The notes below the pieces were generated by a model, which had not been told where the DNA came from, did no database searches, and saw nothing but the letters and a program-made list of their open reading frames with translations. The position numbers were made by a program, and so were the translations under genes. From a virus, in the IMG/VR virus record IMGVR_UViG_3300005613_000001, positions 254,279 to 318,278 of that record: a stretch of DNA of 64,000 nt. One strand, given 5' to 3'. Below, in pieces: positions 24,806-32,566 of the stretch (positions are counted from its first letter, which is position 1; every line of letters begins with the position of its first letter).

Positions 24806-26227
24806 ATGTCGTCATTCTACAATCTTTGGTCAAAAATAACAATCCAAGAGTCCCTTGAGGACTACTATGTAGAATTTTTCGCTAAACTCAAGAGTTATCC
24901 AGGCGATGTTTATGTGCATTTTACAGATGGTGTTACTGATAATATACCTAAAGGGGCAATAGAACAACCTAAAATCGGCATCAATCCCAGAAATAAAGGC
25001 GGATATTACGGCGACCCAACAGGAGTGTATGCTTTTCCCCGAGATTACGTCCTAAGCGACTTAGGCGTTAACCACTTCTTCTACTCAAAGAAGTATATTT
25101 ACATTATCCAACTTAAGCCTGGGCAGCGAATTCTTAATTTGACAACAATAACCCTTCCTGAAGCTGAGGGGGTAGCAGCCAACTTGGGGCTGACTTATGA
25201 ATTCGCCGCCACCGCCAGGATGAACTCAGGGAAAGAACCAGGAAAAATACTTTGGACAACCTTCATTGACAATTACAAAAAGAACAAAGGCGGAAATGCC
25301 GCTTTTAATAATGCAGTCAGAAGAGCGGGATATGATGCAATTGTTGATGATGGAAGTGGCATCATACATCATAATGAAAAAAACCAAATAGCCATTCTTA
25401 ATCCTAGAGGATATAGAGTGCTTGATATGATGAAAAACCCCATAAGAAGTGGAGTTTCACAACAACGACTGGCAATGCGCATCCTGAAGATAGTAGCAAC
25501 TCAAGTATTAGGGAAATACTCCCTAACAACCAGCCGAAGCAGTCGTTCTGAAAAAACCTACCACGCGAAGGGTAGAATTAAGAATAAACCGTTCACTGTA
25601 TATCTCACCCAATACGAAGAAGGAACCAGATTCCGAGCAAGTATTGGGATAGGCTCTCACTACATGGATAGCTACATCAAACCCTTCACCATCATAGTGC
25701 CAGAGGATACTTACTTTGATGTAGACAACGAAGCTAAAACCATTGCCGCCGCTATCAATGCAAAACTAGAGAAAACTCAAATCAGGTCCAGCAATAAGAA
25801 AAAGGTAGCAGATTTAGCAAATGCCTTAGCACAAATTATGGGCTTTACCAAAATGCCCGAACTTGATGAAGAAAGTGCCACCCTAACAAGACGATACAAA
25901 AAAGGCAAATTTAGATTTAATGTTCGCTATAGTATGGGCAAATACACTTTACACATTCGCCTCGATACTCAAGGTTTATATGCAGTATCAATGGACGGAA
26001 GCTCAGAAATACCAGAAACAGCACTAGAAGGCGATCTAAAATCTATAGCTAAAATGTATCTCATTGATACTTTAGATGATCTGGAAAAAAGAACCTATCA
26101 ACTCTACAATCCAGACGAAGAAGCCCACAAAGACCGGGCGATGTCCTATACTCATGCTGAAAAAGGTAAGAGAATGTTGGACTTCTTAGAGTTTATAAGG
26201 AACAAGTTTTCAATAACTGTTTCCTAA
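24806..26227 (+). CDS. ART-like N-terminal domain protein, possibly packaged
   Basis: 473 residues beginning MSSFYNLWSKITIQE, a weaker version of the shared tag. Residues 33-200 have an ADP-ribosyltransferase-like pattern: DVYVHFTDG, YYGDPTGVYAFPRDYVL, YIYIIQLKPGQRIL, then a conserved DGSGIIHHNEKNQIAILNP where the Glu could be catalytic. Residues 210-473 are unassigned. It has no Shine-Dalgarno; AATAAATA lies five bases before ATG. Phage ARTs are often injected with DNA. The ART call is tentative. Confidence 0.5.
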   Translation: MSSFYNLWSKITIQESLEDYYVEFFAKLKSYPGDVYVHFTDGVTDNIPKGAIEQPKIGINPRNKGGYYGDPTGVYAFPRDYVLSDLGVNHFFYSKKYIYIIQLKPGQRILNLTTITLPEAEGVAANLGLTYEFAATARMNSGKEPGKILWTTFIDNYKKNKGGNAAFNNAVRRAGYDAIVDDGSGIIHHNEKNQIAILNPRGYRVLDMMKNPIRSGVSQQRLAMRILKIVATQVLGKYSLTTSRSSRSEKTYHAKGRIKNKPFTVYLTQYEEGTRFRASIGIGSHYMDSYIKPFTIIVPEDTYFDVDNEAKTIAAAINAKLEKTQIRSSNKKKVADLANALAQIMGFTKMPELDEESATLTRRYKKGKFRFNVRYSMGKYTLHIRLDTQGLYAVSMDGSSEIPETALEGDLKSIAKMYLIDTLDDLEKRTYQLYNPDEEAHKDRAMSYTHAEKGKRMLDFLEFIRNKFSITVS

Positions 26228-26546
26228 TATTCAACTCGTAGCCTCTTGGATTGTAACCATGTAATCGATCAGGCCAATCATCGGCAGCATCTACAAGCTG
26301 GACTACACATTCCGCCGCAATCCACATTTCTTTGCCTGCCATGTCAAATCTAGATGGATCAAAATACTTGCCAGTACAAGATTCTACATAAGCCGTGATA
26401 GGCGAGAAAACGCGATCATCTTCATTCTTTAATCCGCGAATCTCTTTAAATTGAACACCATCTCGCTCAGTCACAATGTAAAACCAATTGTACTTATCAG
26501 CTACTTCAGAAAAAGCTTTTATAAAATCAGATGCTCTGCGTATCAT
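26193..26546 (-). CDS. hypothetical protein
   Basis: 117 residues, mixed alpha/beta, four Trp and several Cys, no recognised motif. Its 3' end overlaps the convergent ART-like gene by 35 bases and its start overlaps the membrane gene stop by 20 bases, so it belongs to the 26193-27897 minus-strand operon. Confidence 0.5.
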   Translation of the reverse strand: MIRRASDFIKAFSEVADKYNWFYIVTERDGVQFKEIRGLKNEDDRVFSPITAYVESCTGKYFDPSRFDMAGKEMWIAAECVVQLVDAADDWPDRLHGYNPRGYELNIRKQLLKTCSL

Positions 26547-26793
26547 TTTGTTTATCCTTTTTACTTAAATACTCCATGTATAAAACATGTCTAATTAAAA
26601 GATTAATTCCCCAAAGCAACACTGGGAGAAATAAAGCAGAATTCTCACCAACATAACAGTCTAATGCAGCTAACACAAAGACGGTAATGCTTAAACAATA
26701 ATTTAATTTGGGAAGTTTGTTAGTCCAAGATAGTATGCAAACTATAACTGCAATTGTCAGATATATAACTTGGAAGGTGAGATAATATATCAT
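26527..26793 (-). CDS. small membrane protein
   Basis: 88 residues with three predicted transmembrane segments (about 4-22, 31-47, 53-72) and a charged C-terminal end. It overlaps the HhH-GPD glycosylase gene by 4 bases (ATGA). No family recognised. Confidence 0.5.
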   Translation of the reverse strand: MIYYLTFQVIYLTIAVIVCILSWTNKLPKLNYCLSITVFVLAALDCYVGENSALFLPVLLWGINLLIRHVLYMEYLSKKDKQNDTQSI

Positions 26794-27389
26794 TTCACGC
26801 TATACTCCCGCCAAATTTCCAAATCATATTCAGCAATTGGCTTCTTGGCTTGTTTTGCTAACTTAATAAACTCCTTCTCAATTTCCCTGTATTTCTTTCC
26901 AGATGGCGTACTCTTGGGGACATCAAATCCCTTAGCTCGCATAAATTTTAGAATGTGAGTATCAAGTCCAGCATATTCCTGGTCAGGACGACTATGAATC
27001 AAAAAACAACGTGCCGTCTTAGGACCAATGCCAGGAATCGCCTCTAATTCTTCAACTGAGCAGGTTTCTAAGTTCAACCTACTATTTGCCAAAGCAAGAA
27101 ATGATTTGGATTTCATACCATAACAACCAATTCCACAAATCTTCATCCCCGCTGACACCCATGAGTCGTTGGTGTGTAATTGGTTCTTTTTCCTAATCAT
27201 GGCAAAAGGACTACGGGGCGGGGTCATATCTTTCATTCGGAACCATTTTCTAGTAAGAGAAAGAAATGAATCCAAACACCGGGCAGCAGTGCGACCATTC
27301 TTGCCAGCAGCACAAATCCAGAATAAAAGATGTTCTTCTAATTGATTACGATTTAAATTGAAATTTGTAATATTTACAGGATCAACCAT
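26790..27389 (-). CDS. HhH-GPD DNA glycosylase (endonuclease III-like)
   Basis: 199 residues. LEAIPGIGPKTARCFLIHSR (about 117-136) is the helix-hairpin-helix with the catalytic-position lysine in GPKTA, and YAGLDTHILKFMRAKG (about 140-155) supplies the catalytic Asp of the GPD loop. No C-terminal FeS cysteines. Base-excision repair of damaged or modified bases is expected; relevance to a modified phage genome is possible. It overlaps the UvsY-like gene by 8 bases. Confidence 0.7.
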   Translation of the reverse strand: MVDPVNITNFNLNRNQLEEHLLFWICAAGKNGRTAARCLDSFLSLTRKWFRMKDMTPPRSPFAMIRKKNQLHTNDSWVSAGMKICGIGCYGMKSKSFLALANSRLNLETCSVEELEAIPGIGPKTARCFLIHSRPDQEYAGLDTHILKFMRAKGFDVPKSTPSGKKYREIEKEFIKLAKQAKKPIAEYDLEIWREYSVK

Positions 27390-27897
27390 TAGTTCGTTCC
27401 AATACAGCCTTGATTTTATCCTCTATCAATGCATCTTGTGGATTTACCGACCCAGTAGCAGCTTTAATTTCCAACCCTAGCTTGTCCATTTCTTTCCGTA
27501 TCATATGACCCAAAGCCTGAGCATTATCGTGATTCTTGTCCCATGATCTAAGATAGTTTTTAATTTTATCTAAAACTCGGGTGCAAGCTATAACGTGCTT
27601 TGATGCCTTAACTACCTCGGGATCAGCTTTAGCAAGAGATTCAGTGAGCGCAACAGTATTAGATGCTTTATAAGCTTGGAATTTCTCAGCATAGGCTACT
27701 TCATAATGCATTTTAGCTAACTGAAGCTGTGCCTGTGCATCTGCCGCCTTTTGACCATAATAATTATAAAGCGAGGCTTCCTTCTGCATGTAATCGTTCA
27801 GGGTCGCCTCATTAAAATCTAGGTCATTGGGATCAATTGTGATATCTTCGGTCCCAACCTTCACAGTTTCAACAATTTTAAGATCTTCTAAATTCAT
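27382..27897 (-). CDS. possible UvsY-like recombination mediator
   Basis: 171 residues, nearly all helical. The plan (MNLEDLKI start, ID-DLDFNEATLNDYMQKEAS, a long helix with AYAEKFQAYK, then KASKHVIACTRVLDKIKNYL and a final helix with IRKEMDKLGLEIK) resembles T4 UvsY, which loads UvsX onto gp32-coated DNA. UvsX and gp32 homologues in the window make this plausible, but the match is at pattern level only. An alternative is a generic coiled-coil scaffold. GGAGGAATTC precedes ATG. Confidence 0.4.
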   Translation of the reverse strand: MNLEDLKIVETVKVGTEDITIDPNDLDFNEATLNDYMQKEASLYNYYGQKAADAQAQLQLAKMHYEVAYAEKFQAYKASNTVALTESLAKADPEVVKASKHVIACTRVLDKIKNYLRSWDKNHDNAQALGHMIRKEMDKLGLEIKAATGSVNPQDALIEDKIKAVLERTNG

Positions 27898-27949
27898 GAA
27901 TTCCTCCGCAGTGATTATACTAAATTAAATAAGAAAAGGAAAGCTTAAT

Positions 27950-28612
27950 ATGTCTGACCCAGAAGTTGTTAATATAATATCTTGTGGACGTACTGGCTCC
28001 ACTCTCTTAATGGGAATTTTAAATTCCATTGATGGCTACATGATCCGTGGTGAGAATCTCCAAATATTCCACAAATTATTTGAATTTCATCAATTGGCTA
28101 ATCGTATAAAGCATTACAAAAAAGAAACCCATCCTTGGTTCAACAATTACTCAACAGATAATATTAATCAAAATCTTAAACGCCTCTTTTTTGATTTCCT
28201 AGACAAAGACCGAACTCATCGTGTGGTTGGATTTAAAGAAATACGATACGTTTTTGGTGAACACAAGCATCAACGGGGACAATTGCCATTAGTTCCTATG
28301 TCACCAAATGAAAAAAGGCTCTTATTTAAATATTTGGACTTCCTACATGAACTAACCAATTGTAAATTCATCTATAACACCCGAACTATTAGCGAAGTCG
28401 TTAAAAGTGGTTGGTGGGCGGACAATAATGACTCCCAAAAAATAATCAAAAGATTTGAGCGGATAATGTTCCATTATTGCAATACCAGGGATTTTTGTTT
28501 TCATGTCAGCTACAAAGATGTTATATCACAAAATTTAAAACCAATGTTCAGATTCTTAAATGAAGAATACAATCAAGAAAAAATTGAAAACGTCCTAAAG
28601 ATCAGACATTAA
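27950..28612 (+). CDS. sulfotransferase-like protein
   Basis: 220 residues with the N-terminal P-loop IISCGRTGSTLLMGIL (about 9-24), the 5'-phosphosulfate loop of PAPS-dependent sulfotransferases, and FIYNTRTISEVVKSGWW (about 139-155) in the position of the 3'-phosphate loop. One of three sulfotransferase-like proteins here; the acceptor is unknown. It overlaps the convergent helicase gene by 4 bases. Confidence 0.65.
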   Translation: MSDPEVVNIISCGRTGSTLLMGILNSIDGYMIRGENLQIFHKLFEFHQLANRIKHYKKETHPWFNNYSTDNINQNLKRLFFDFLDKDRTHRVVGFKEIRYVFGEHKHQRGQLPLVPMSPNEKRLLFKYLDFLHELTNCKFIYNTRTISEVVKSGWWADNNDSQKIIKRFERIMFHYCNTRDFCFHVSYKDVISQNLKPMFRFLNEEYNQEKIENVLKIRH

Positions 28613-30141
28613 TCTTTATCACCACCCTCCACACTGCTCATTTCATCAAACTTCTGGGTGGTTCTATCAGCATCCTTTTCAACAACCTGACTAACTCTAG
28701 AATGATAAGTGCGGTTGTCTATCTGGTACATTCTCAAAGTCATTTCGTCGTAACCAATCTCAAAATTAAATCTACTTTTACCCCTTCTATGTTTAATTAC
28801 ATAACCCCTAGCTACACTTGCTTTTTTCTCATTTTTACCCTGATTAATGGAATAAAGCCCATCTAAGGGGCGGGTTTGACCAAAAGCGTCAGCTAAGTTG
28901 TCATCATCAATGAACTTGCTGGGATCGTCTTGAAGTTCTCGGGCACTTCGGTTGGGCTGCATGGCTGTGAAGCACAAGAAGTCTTCTTCGGTGGCAAACC
29001 CTCTAAGATCACGAACTATTTTAAATCTAGATTCGTGCGTCGGGATACCAGGAGCATCCTTCATTTCGCCAATGTAATCGACAATAACCAAATCTGGGTT
29101 GAAGCCCAACATCTTCATTTGAGAGTGATAGGCTCGGATGGTGTTTACATCTGCCACACCGGCTGGGAATTGTTGGATAACCAATTGCCGTTTATCCTCG
29201 TAATCTCTTACCACTTCCTTCACCGACTCAATTACCATTTCTTTACGATCAAATAAATGATTAATATTTTCATTTGCTAGTTGGGCATCAAACCTCTCAG
29301 CTACGCTATCAACATCCATCTCGCAAGAAATGTATAGTACCTTTTTGCCCAGAATGAGATTTTTCACAGAACAAGCCACAAGGGCCAAACTTTTCCCCGT
29401 ACCCGACATGCCCATCCAAGCATAAATTTCCCCGCGTGTAGGTCCGCCTCCTGTTAATGCATTATCTAATATTTCAAATCCAGTAGTGAATTTTTCCGCA
29501 GTTTCTATATCTTCCCCCATCCGTTCATATCGTTCTTCCAAAGTATTAAAATAATCTAAACCATCATTGTATTCACGATCAATTGTTACTGCATCTCTGT
29601 ATATGTCATAAATCTTCATCCATGTTTCATCATCTTCATAGCCCTTCTTCAACAGGTTAAATGACTCCCTAAAAGCCACTCGCAAAGCTTGAGCCTTGGC
29701 AAACTTCAAGACCTTGTTTTCTAGGGCTTGCCTGCTGTCTAAACCAGGAATGTAATAGTCGTAAAGCCCTGTTAATTCCCCTTGGGCAGACAATATTGCA
29801 GCTTCATCACCCAATGCATCTGCAATTTCCTGTTGAAGTATAATCCGATTTGGCATCGTCTTATACTCTTCAAAATATTCAAATAGGCATCTACTGATTA
29901 CTTTGTGATTAATATTCGTAAAATATGTTGGTTGGATTAAACTTAAACTCTGCATCAAAAACTGACGGTCTGCCAATAACATGCTTAAAATGAGGCGTTG
30001 GTAATCCTCTTCTAAGGCATACCGAGCTTTTTGGTCAGCATCGGGATCAACTAGATTTGCTACAATTTCTTCAGGCGTTTTATCTCTGCTCATTCTTAAC
30101 CTATAATCTCTATTACTTTCATCTTTTGTGCTAATACCCAA
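28609..30141 (-). CDS. DnaB/gp41-like replicative helicase
   Basis: 510 residues. The N-terminal helical domain (residues 30-200) is followed by a RecA-type motor: Walker A WMGMSGTGKSLALVA (about 242-256), SCEMDVDSVAERFDA, Walker B PDLVIVDYIGEMK (about 351-363) and FTAMQPNRSAREL (about 389-401). This is the DnaB_C/gp41 pattern of the hexameric 5'-3' helicase. Thr-rich and acidic C-terminal tail. It overlaps the upstream gene 30096-30410 by 46 bases, unusually long. Confidence 0.88.
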   Translation of the reverse strand: MGISTKDESNRDYRLRMSRDKTPEEIVANLVDPDADQKARYALEEDYQRLILSMLLADRQFLMQSLSLIQPTYFTNINHKVISRCLFEYFEEYKTMPNRIILQQEIADALGDEAAILSAQGELTGLYDYYIPGLDSRQALENKVLKFAKAQALRVAFRESFNLLKKGYEDDETWMKIYDIYRDAVTIDREYNDGLDYFNTLEERYERMGEDIETAEKFTTGFEILDNALTGGGPTRGEIYAWMGMSGTGKSLALVACSVKNLILGKKVLYISCEMDVDSVAERFDAQLANENINHLFDRKEMVIESVKEVVRDYEDKRQLVIQQFPAGVADVNTIRAYHSQMKMLGFNPDLVIVDYIGEMKDAPGIPTHESRFKIVRDLRGFATEEDFLCFTAMQPNRSARELQDDPSKFIDDDNLADAFGQTRPLDGLYSINQGKNEKKASVARGYVIKHRRGKSRFNFEIGYDEMTLRMYQIDNRTYHSRVSQVVEKDADRTTQKFDEMSSVEGGDKD

Positions 30142-30410
30142 GTTCCCCCTTGATTTTTGGGGCGGGTGTAAGTTTCGTAATCCTCAACCTCACATTTCAC
30201 CCACACTCGTTCATGTCCCTTGGGTTCTTTTTTTAGATGAGGGGCTTCTGCTTTCAGACATGCGTGCCATCCAGGTCGGAATGCATACCCTTTTGTTCGG
30301 TGTGATTCAGCTTGTAGCCATTCACCAACCTTAATTCTTTGACGAGTGTTAATAAACAGCGGTCCAAGGCTACCATCTTTGCGGCGACGGAAAAGTTTAT
30401 ACACTATCAT
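30096..30410 (-). CDS. conserved phage hypothetical (RRRKDGSLGPLFIN family)
   Basis: 104 residues. RRRKDGSLGPLFINTRQRI, RPGWHACLKAEAPHL and QGGTWVLAQKMKVIEII form a pattern I recall as a small phage-wide family without known function. Mixed beta. Its ribosome site lies in a hairpin arm (30416-30443), suggesting regulated translation. Confidence 0.6.
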   Translation of the reverse strand: MIVYKLFRRRKDGSLGPLFINTRQRIKVGEWLQAESHRTKGYAFRPGWHACLKAEAPHLKKEPKGHERVWVKCEVEDYETYTRPKNQGGTWVLAQKMKVIEIIG

Positions 30411-30415
30411 GAGAA

Positions 30416-30443
30416 AATGCCCTCCGCGAAAGCAAAGGGCATT
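30416..30443 (-). promoter_or_regulatory. hairpin sequestering a Shine-Dalgarno
   Basis: Arms AATGCCCT (30416-30423) and AGGGCATT (30436-30443) are perfect complements. On the minus strand the 3' arm contains CGGAGGGC, the ribosome site for the gene at 30410, and is followed by TTTTCTC. It may be a translational switch or a weak terminator before that gene. Confidence 0.5.
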
Positions 30444-30472
30444 ATAGCAATTAAATTTAGATGCGCCAAGTT

Positions 30473-30640
30473 TTAATCATGCTCCTCAAAAGTAAAGGGA
30501 GATTCACCGTGATAACCGCCACCAGGCCATCTAATATGTATCTTGCTTTGTTTATCCTCGGCTTTTTGGGTAGCTACGGTCCACCCTATAGCCAATCCTG
30601 CTATCAAGGCTAATATGCCTATCCAAACCCTATCACTCAT
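30473..30640 (-). CDS. 55-residue membrane protein
   Basis: Translated directly: MSDRVWIGILALIAGLAIGW starts a single N-terminal transmembrane helix, followed by a soluble tail with GGGYHG. The ribosome site GAGGATTAATT precedes ATG and is nearly identical to that of the next small gene upstream. Too short for most gene callers. Possibly a superinfection or membrane accessory protein; not known. Confidence 0.6.
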   Translation of the reverse strand: MSDRVWIGILALIAGLAIGWTVATQKAEDKQSKIHIRWPGGGYHGESPFTFEEHD

Positions 30641-30642
30641 AA

Positions 30643-30741
30643 TTAATCCTCTTCCATCTCACGTTTTCTAATTTCCGCAGCCCACTCGTAAATCGCCTTC
30701 AAGGTCTCCACCGGGCTATCCTTTTTTTCCTCATCACTCAT
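30643..30741 (-). CDS. 32-residue acidic peptide
   Basis: MSDEEKKDSPVETLKAIYEW starts a single amphipathic helix of alternating charges. Good GAGGATTAGTT ribosome site, packed two bases from the next gene on both sides, so it is likely a real micro-gene. Function unknown. Confidence 0.5.
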   Translation of the reverse strand: MSDEEKKDSPVETLKAIYEWAAEIRKREMEED

Positions 30742-30743
30742 AA

Positions 30744-31103
30744 CTAATCCTCTGAAAGATACTTTTGTTTTTCTTGATCTAATAGTTTATGAGAATTATA
30801 AATCATCTCATCCCAATTGTCTTGATGAAATCTCCCTTGCTCATCTTTATAAACAAAATGAACTATCTCAGAGTCAGGGTCATCATCTACCCACACAGCA
30901 CCCAACTCAACTACCTTTGACATTAACTTGCCATCTACCTCCTTGGAAACAATGGCAACAATAGGCATCTTAACCCAATGCCGCTTATATATTCCGTCAT
31001 TAGCCTCATCGCCAGATTTATAACCATACAAATATCCAGCCACAAAAAGCGAGGCGGCGGCAGCAATAAAAATTATCCAATACAGTATCTTAAAGTATTT
31101 CAT
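30744..31103 (-). CDS. membrane-anchored hypothetical protein
   Basis: 119 residues: an N-terminal transmembrane helix (about 7-26, IIFIAAAASLFVAGYLYGY) and a soluble beta-rich domain of about 85 residues. Its ATG overlaps the stop of the sigma-like gene (ATGA). First of three consecutive small genes. No family recognised. Confidence 0.5.
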   Translation of the reverse strand: MKYFKILYWIIFIAAAASLFVAGYLYGYKSGDEANDGIYKRHWVKMPIVAIVSKEVDGKLMSKVVELGAVWVDDDPDSEIVHFVYKDEQGRFHQDNWDEMIYNSHKLLDQEKQKYLSED

Positions 31104-31651
31104 TTTGAACTCACTAAATAGTCAAATTCGCTGATTGAAACTTGCCCTGTTCGGATCGGCTTCTCCTTGGTAATTTTCTTACCAAGGGTTTTCTGGCAGT
31201 TCCAAGCAATTGCCTTACAATATGTAGCGAACTTGGAATCTATTTGAAGCGGCGACTTCTTGGACGGACGGTATTTTCTCGGCACAACCGTCCGCACGAT
31301 CTTGTCCAACATCTTCTCTTGGAAAGGACCAAATTTCTGGCGGTTGGCACCATGCCTCTTCCTATTCGCCCACAATTCACAAAGCTCATTTAAAACAAAC
31401 CGCATGAACTTGTCCTCAGCATACTTCTTTGCAGTCTCTAAACACCTTTCAATATAAACCTGACGCTTATAGTAAGAGCCTGCAATCAATAAGTGCATTC
31501 TCAATTCTTGTGCCACATCATCAAAATCATTAGTGTGATTGTTCTTTGTATTCTTCTTCAACAATTGCCATGCTTGAAAATGACATAATGCTTCAAACTT
31601 ATCCTGTAGCAACACCCATTCATCTTCGCTCACTGAGAAATTATCGTGCAT
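31100..31651 (-). CDS. possible sigma-like (gp55-type) transcription factor
   Basis: 183 residues from ATG 31651, chosen for GAAGGG upstream; the longer frame overlaps the endonuclease gene. Helical throughout; DDVAQELRMHLLIAGSYYKRQ resembles a sigma region 2 core-binding helix, and SKFATYCKAIAWNCQKTLGKKITKEK ends basic and helical. Late sigma factors of T4-like phages are of this size (gp55, 185 residues). The similarity is weak. If correct, it would read the TATAWATA-like boxes found before late-type genes. Confidence 0.35.
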   Translation of the reverse strand: MHDNFSVSEDEWVLLQDKFEALCHFQAWQLLKKNTKNNHTNDFDDVAQELRMHLLIAGSYYKRQVYIERCLETAKKYAEDKFMRFVLNELCELWANRKRHGANRQKFGPFQEKMLDKIVRTVVPRKYRPSKKSPLQIDSKFATYCKAIAWNCQKTLGKKITKEKPIRTGQVSISEFDYLVSSK

Positions 31652-31653
31652 AT

Positions 31654-32529
31654 TTATCCCTTCTTTGATTTCCAACACTTCCTATTGAAAGGTTGATTCC
31701 CATTGGTTTTTATAAAATTACTTAATGATGATCCACCCGACAGCCCCTTGACACCCACTCGCAAGGCCCTATCTATTGCATCCCATGTTACTAAATTATA
31801 ACCATATTCTGAAGCCCACTCAATTACACCTGATCTTTTCGTAGGATAATATCCATACTCTTTATAATGCCTTTCAATCCATTTTCTAATAATATTATTA
31901 CTATATTTCTTAGTGTTTGATCTATTAATTACATTAAATTGTTCAGCAATTAATTTACTCAAAGAAGTATTTTTAGGCAATCCTCTCCAGCCATTAATCA
32001 AACAAGCCTCCAAAGCAGACCAAGTGATATCCTCATCAGCAAATTCCACTTTACCAGAGGCATGATGCGGAAACTTGCCATATTTATCTTTATATTTTTT
32101 AACCCAATTAACAACATCAATATCTTTTATTATAGTTTTTCTATTTCCCCAAGAACTATCAGCAATTGGTCTTAAATTATATCCACATTCATAAGACTTC
32201 CATTCATCTATCCAATATTGCTCTCTCTCCGTTAAGTGTTCTAAATCATCTACCCTTTCAATTATAATAAAAATAAAACTTTCATCGCCATACTTATTCC
32301 AAGCATTTTGCAGTTTAGAATTTTTATGAACATTGTTTCTTAAATTGCGAAGATGTGATGTTAAACGATTTCCAACTCCCATTTTGTGTTTTCTTGCCTC
32401 AGGCTTAGCCATAGCCTGCCCTACGTAGGGAGTTCCCATATTACATACATTGCTACACTTGTTTATGTTTATAATAGCATATACCCCTTGCACCCCTATA
32501 TATTTGGAGATTTTTGATATTACTTCCAT
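31654..32529 (-). CDS. GIY-YIG homing endonuclease
   Basis: 291 residues from ATG 32529. GVYAIININ...TPYVGQA (about 13-35) is the GIY-YIG core; the catalytic Arg/Glu are suggested by NRLTSHLRNLRNN and REQYWIDEWKSYECGYNLRP. The C-terminal half has two related DNA-binding units: KYGKFPHHASGKVEFADEDI...WSALEACL and EYGYYPTKRSGVIEWASEYG...WDAIDRAL. Free-standing, AT-rich, between the polymerase and sigma-like genes, a typical position for homing endonucleases. It ends 3 bases after the start of the downstream gene. Confidence 0.75.
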   Translation of the reverse strand: MEVISKISKYIGVQGVYAIININKCSNVCNMGTPYVGQAMAKPEARKHKMGVGNRLTSHLRNLRNNVHKNSKLQNAWNKYGDESFIFIIIERVDDLEHLTEREQYWIDEWKSYECGYNLRPIADSSWGNRKTIIKDIDVVNWVKKYKDKYGKFPHHASGKVEFADEDITWSALEACLINGWRGLPKNTSLSKLIAEQFNVINRSNTKKYSNNIIRKWIERHYKEYGYYPTKRSGVIEWASEYGYNLVTWDAIDRALRVGVKGLSGGSSLSNFIKTNGNQPFNRKCWKSKKG

Positions 32530-32566
32530 AACACAATATAGTAATTTAATTACAAAAATTCCCAAA

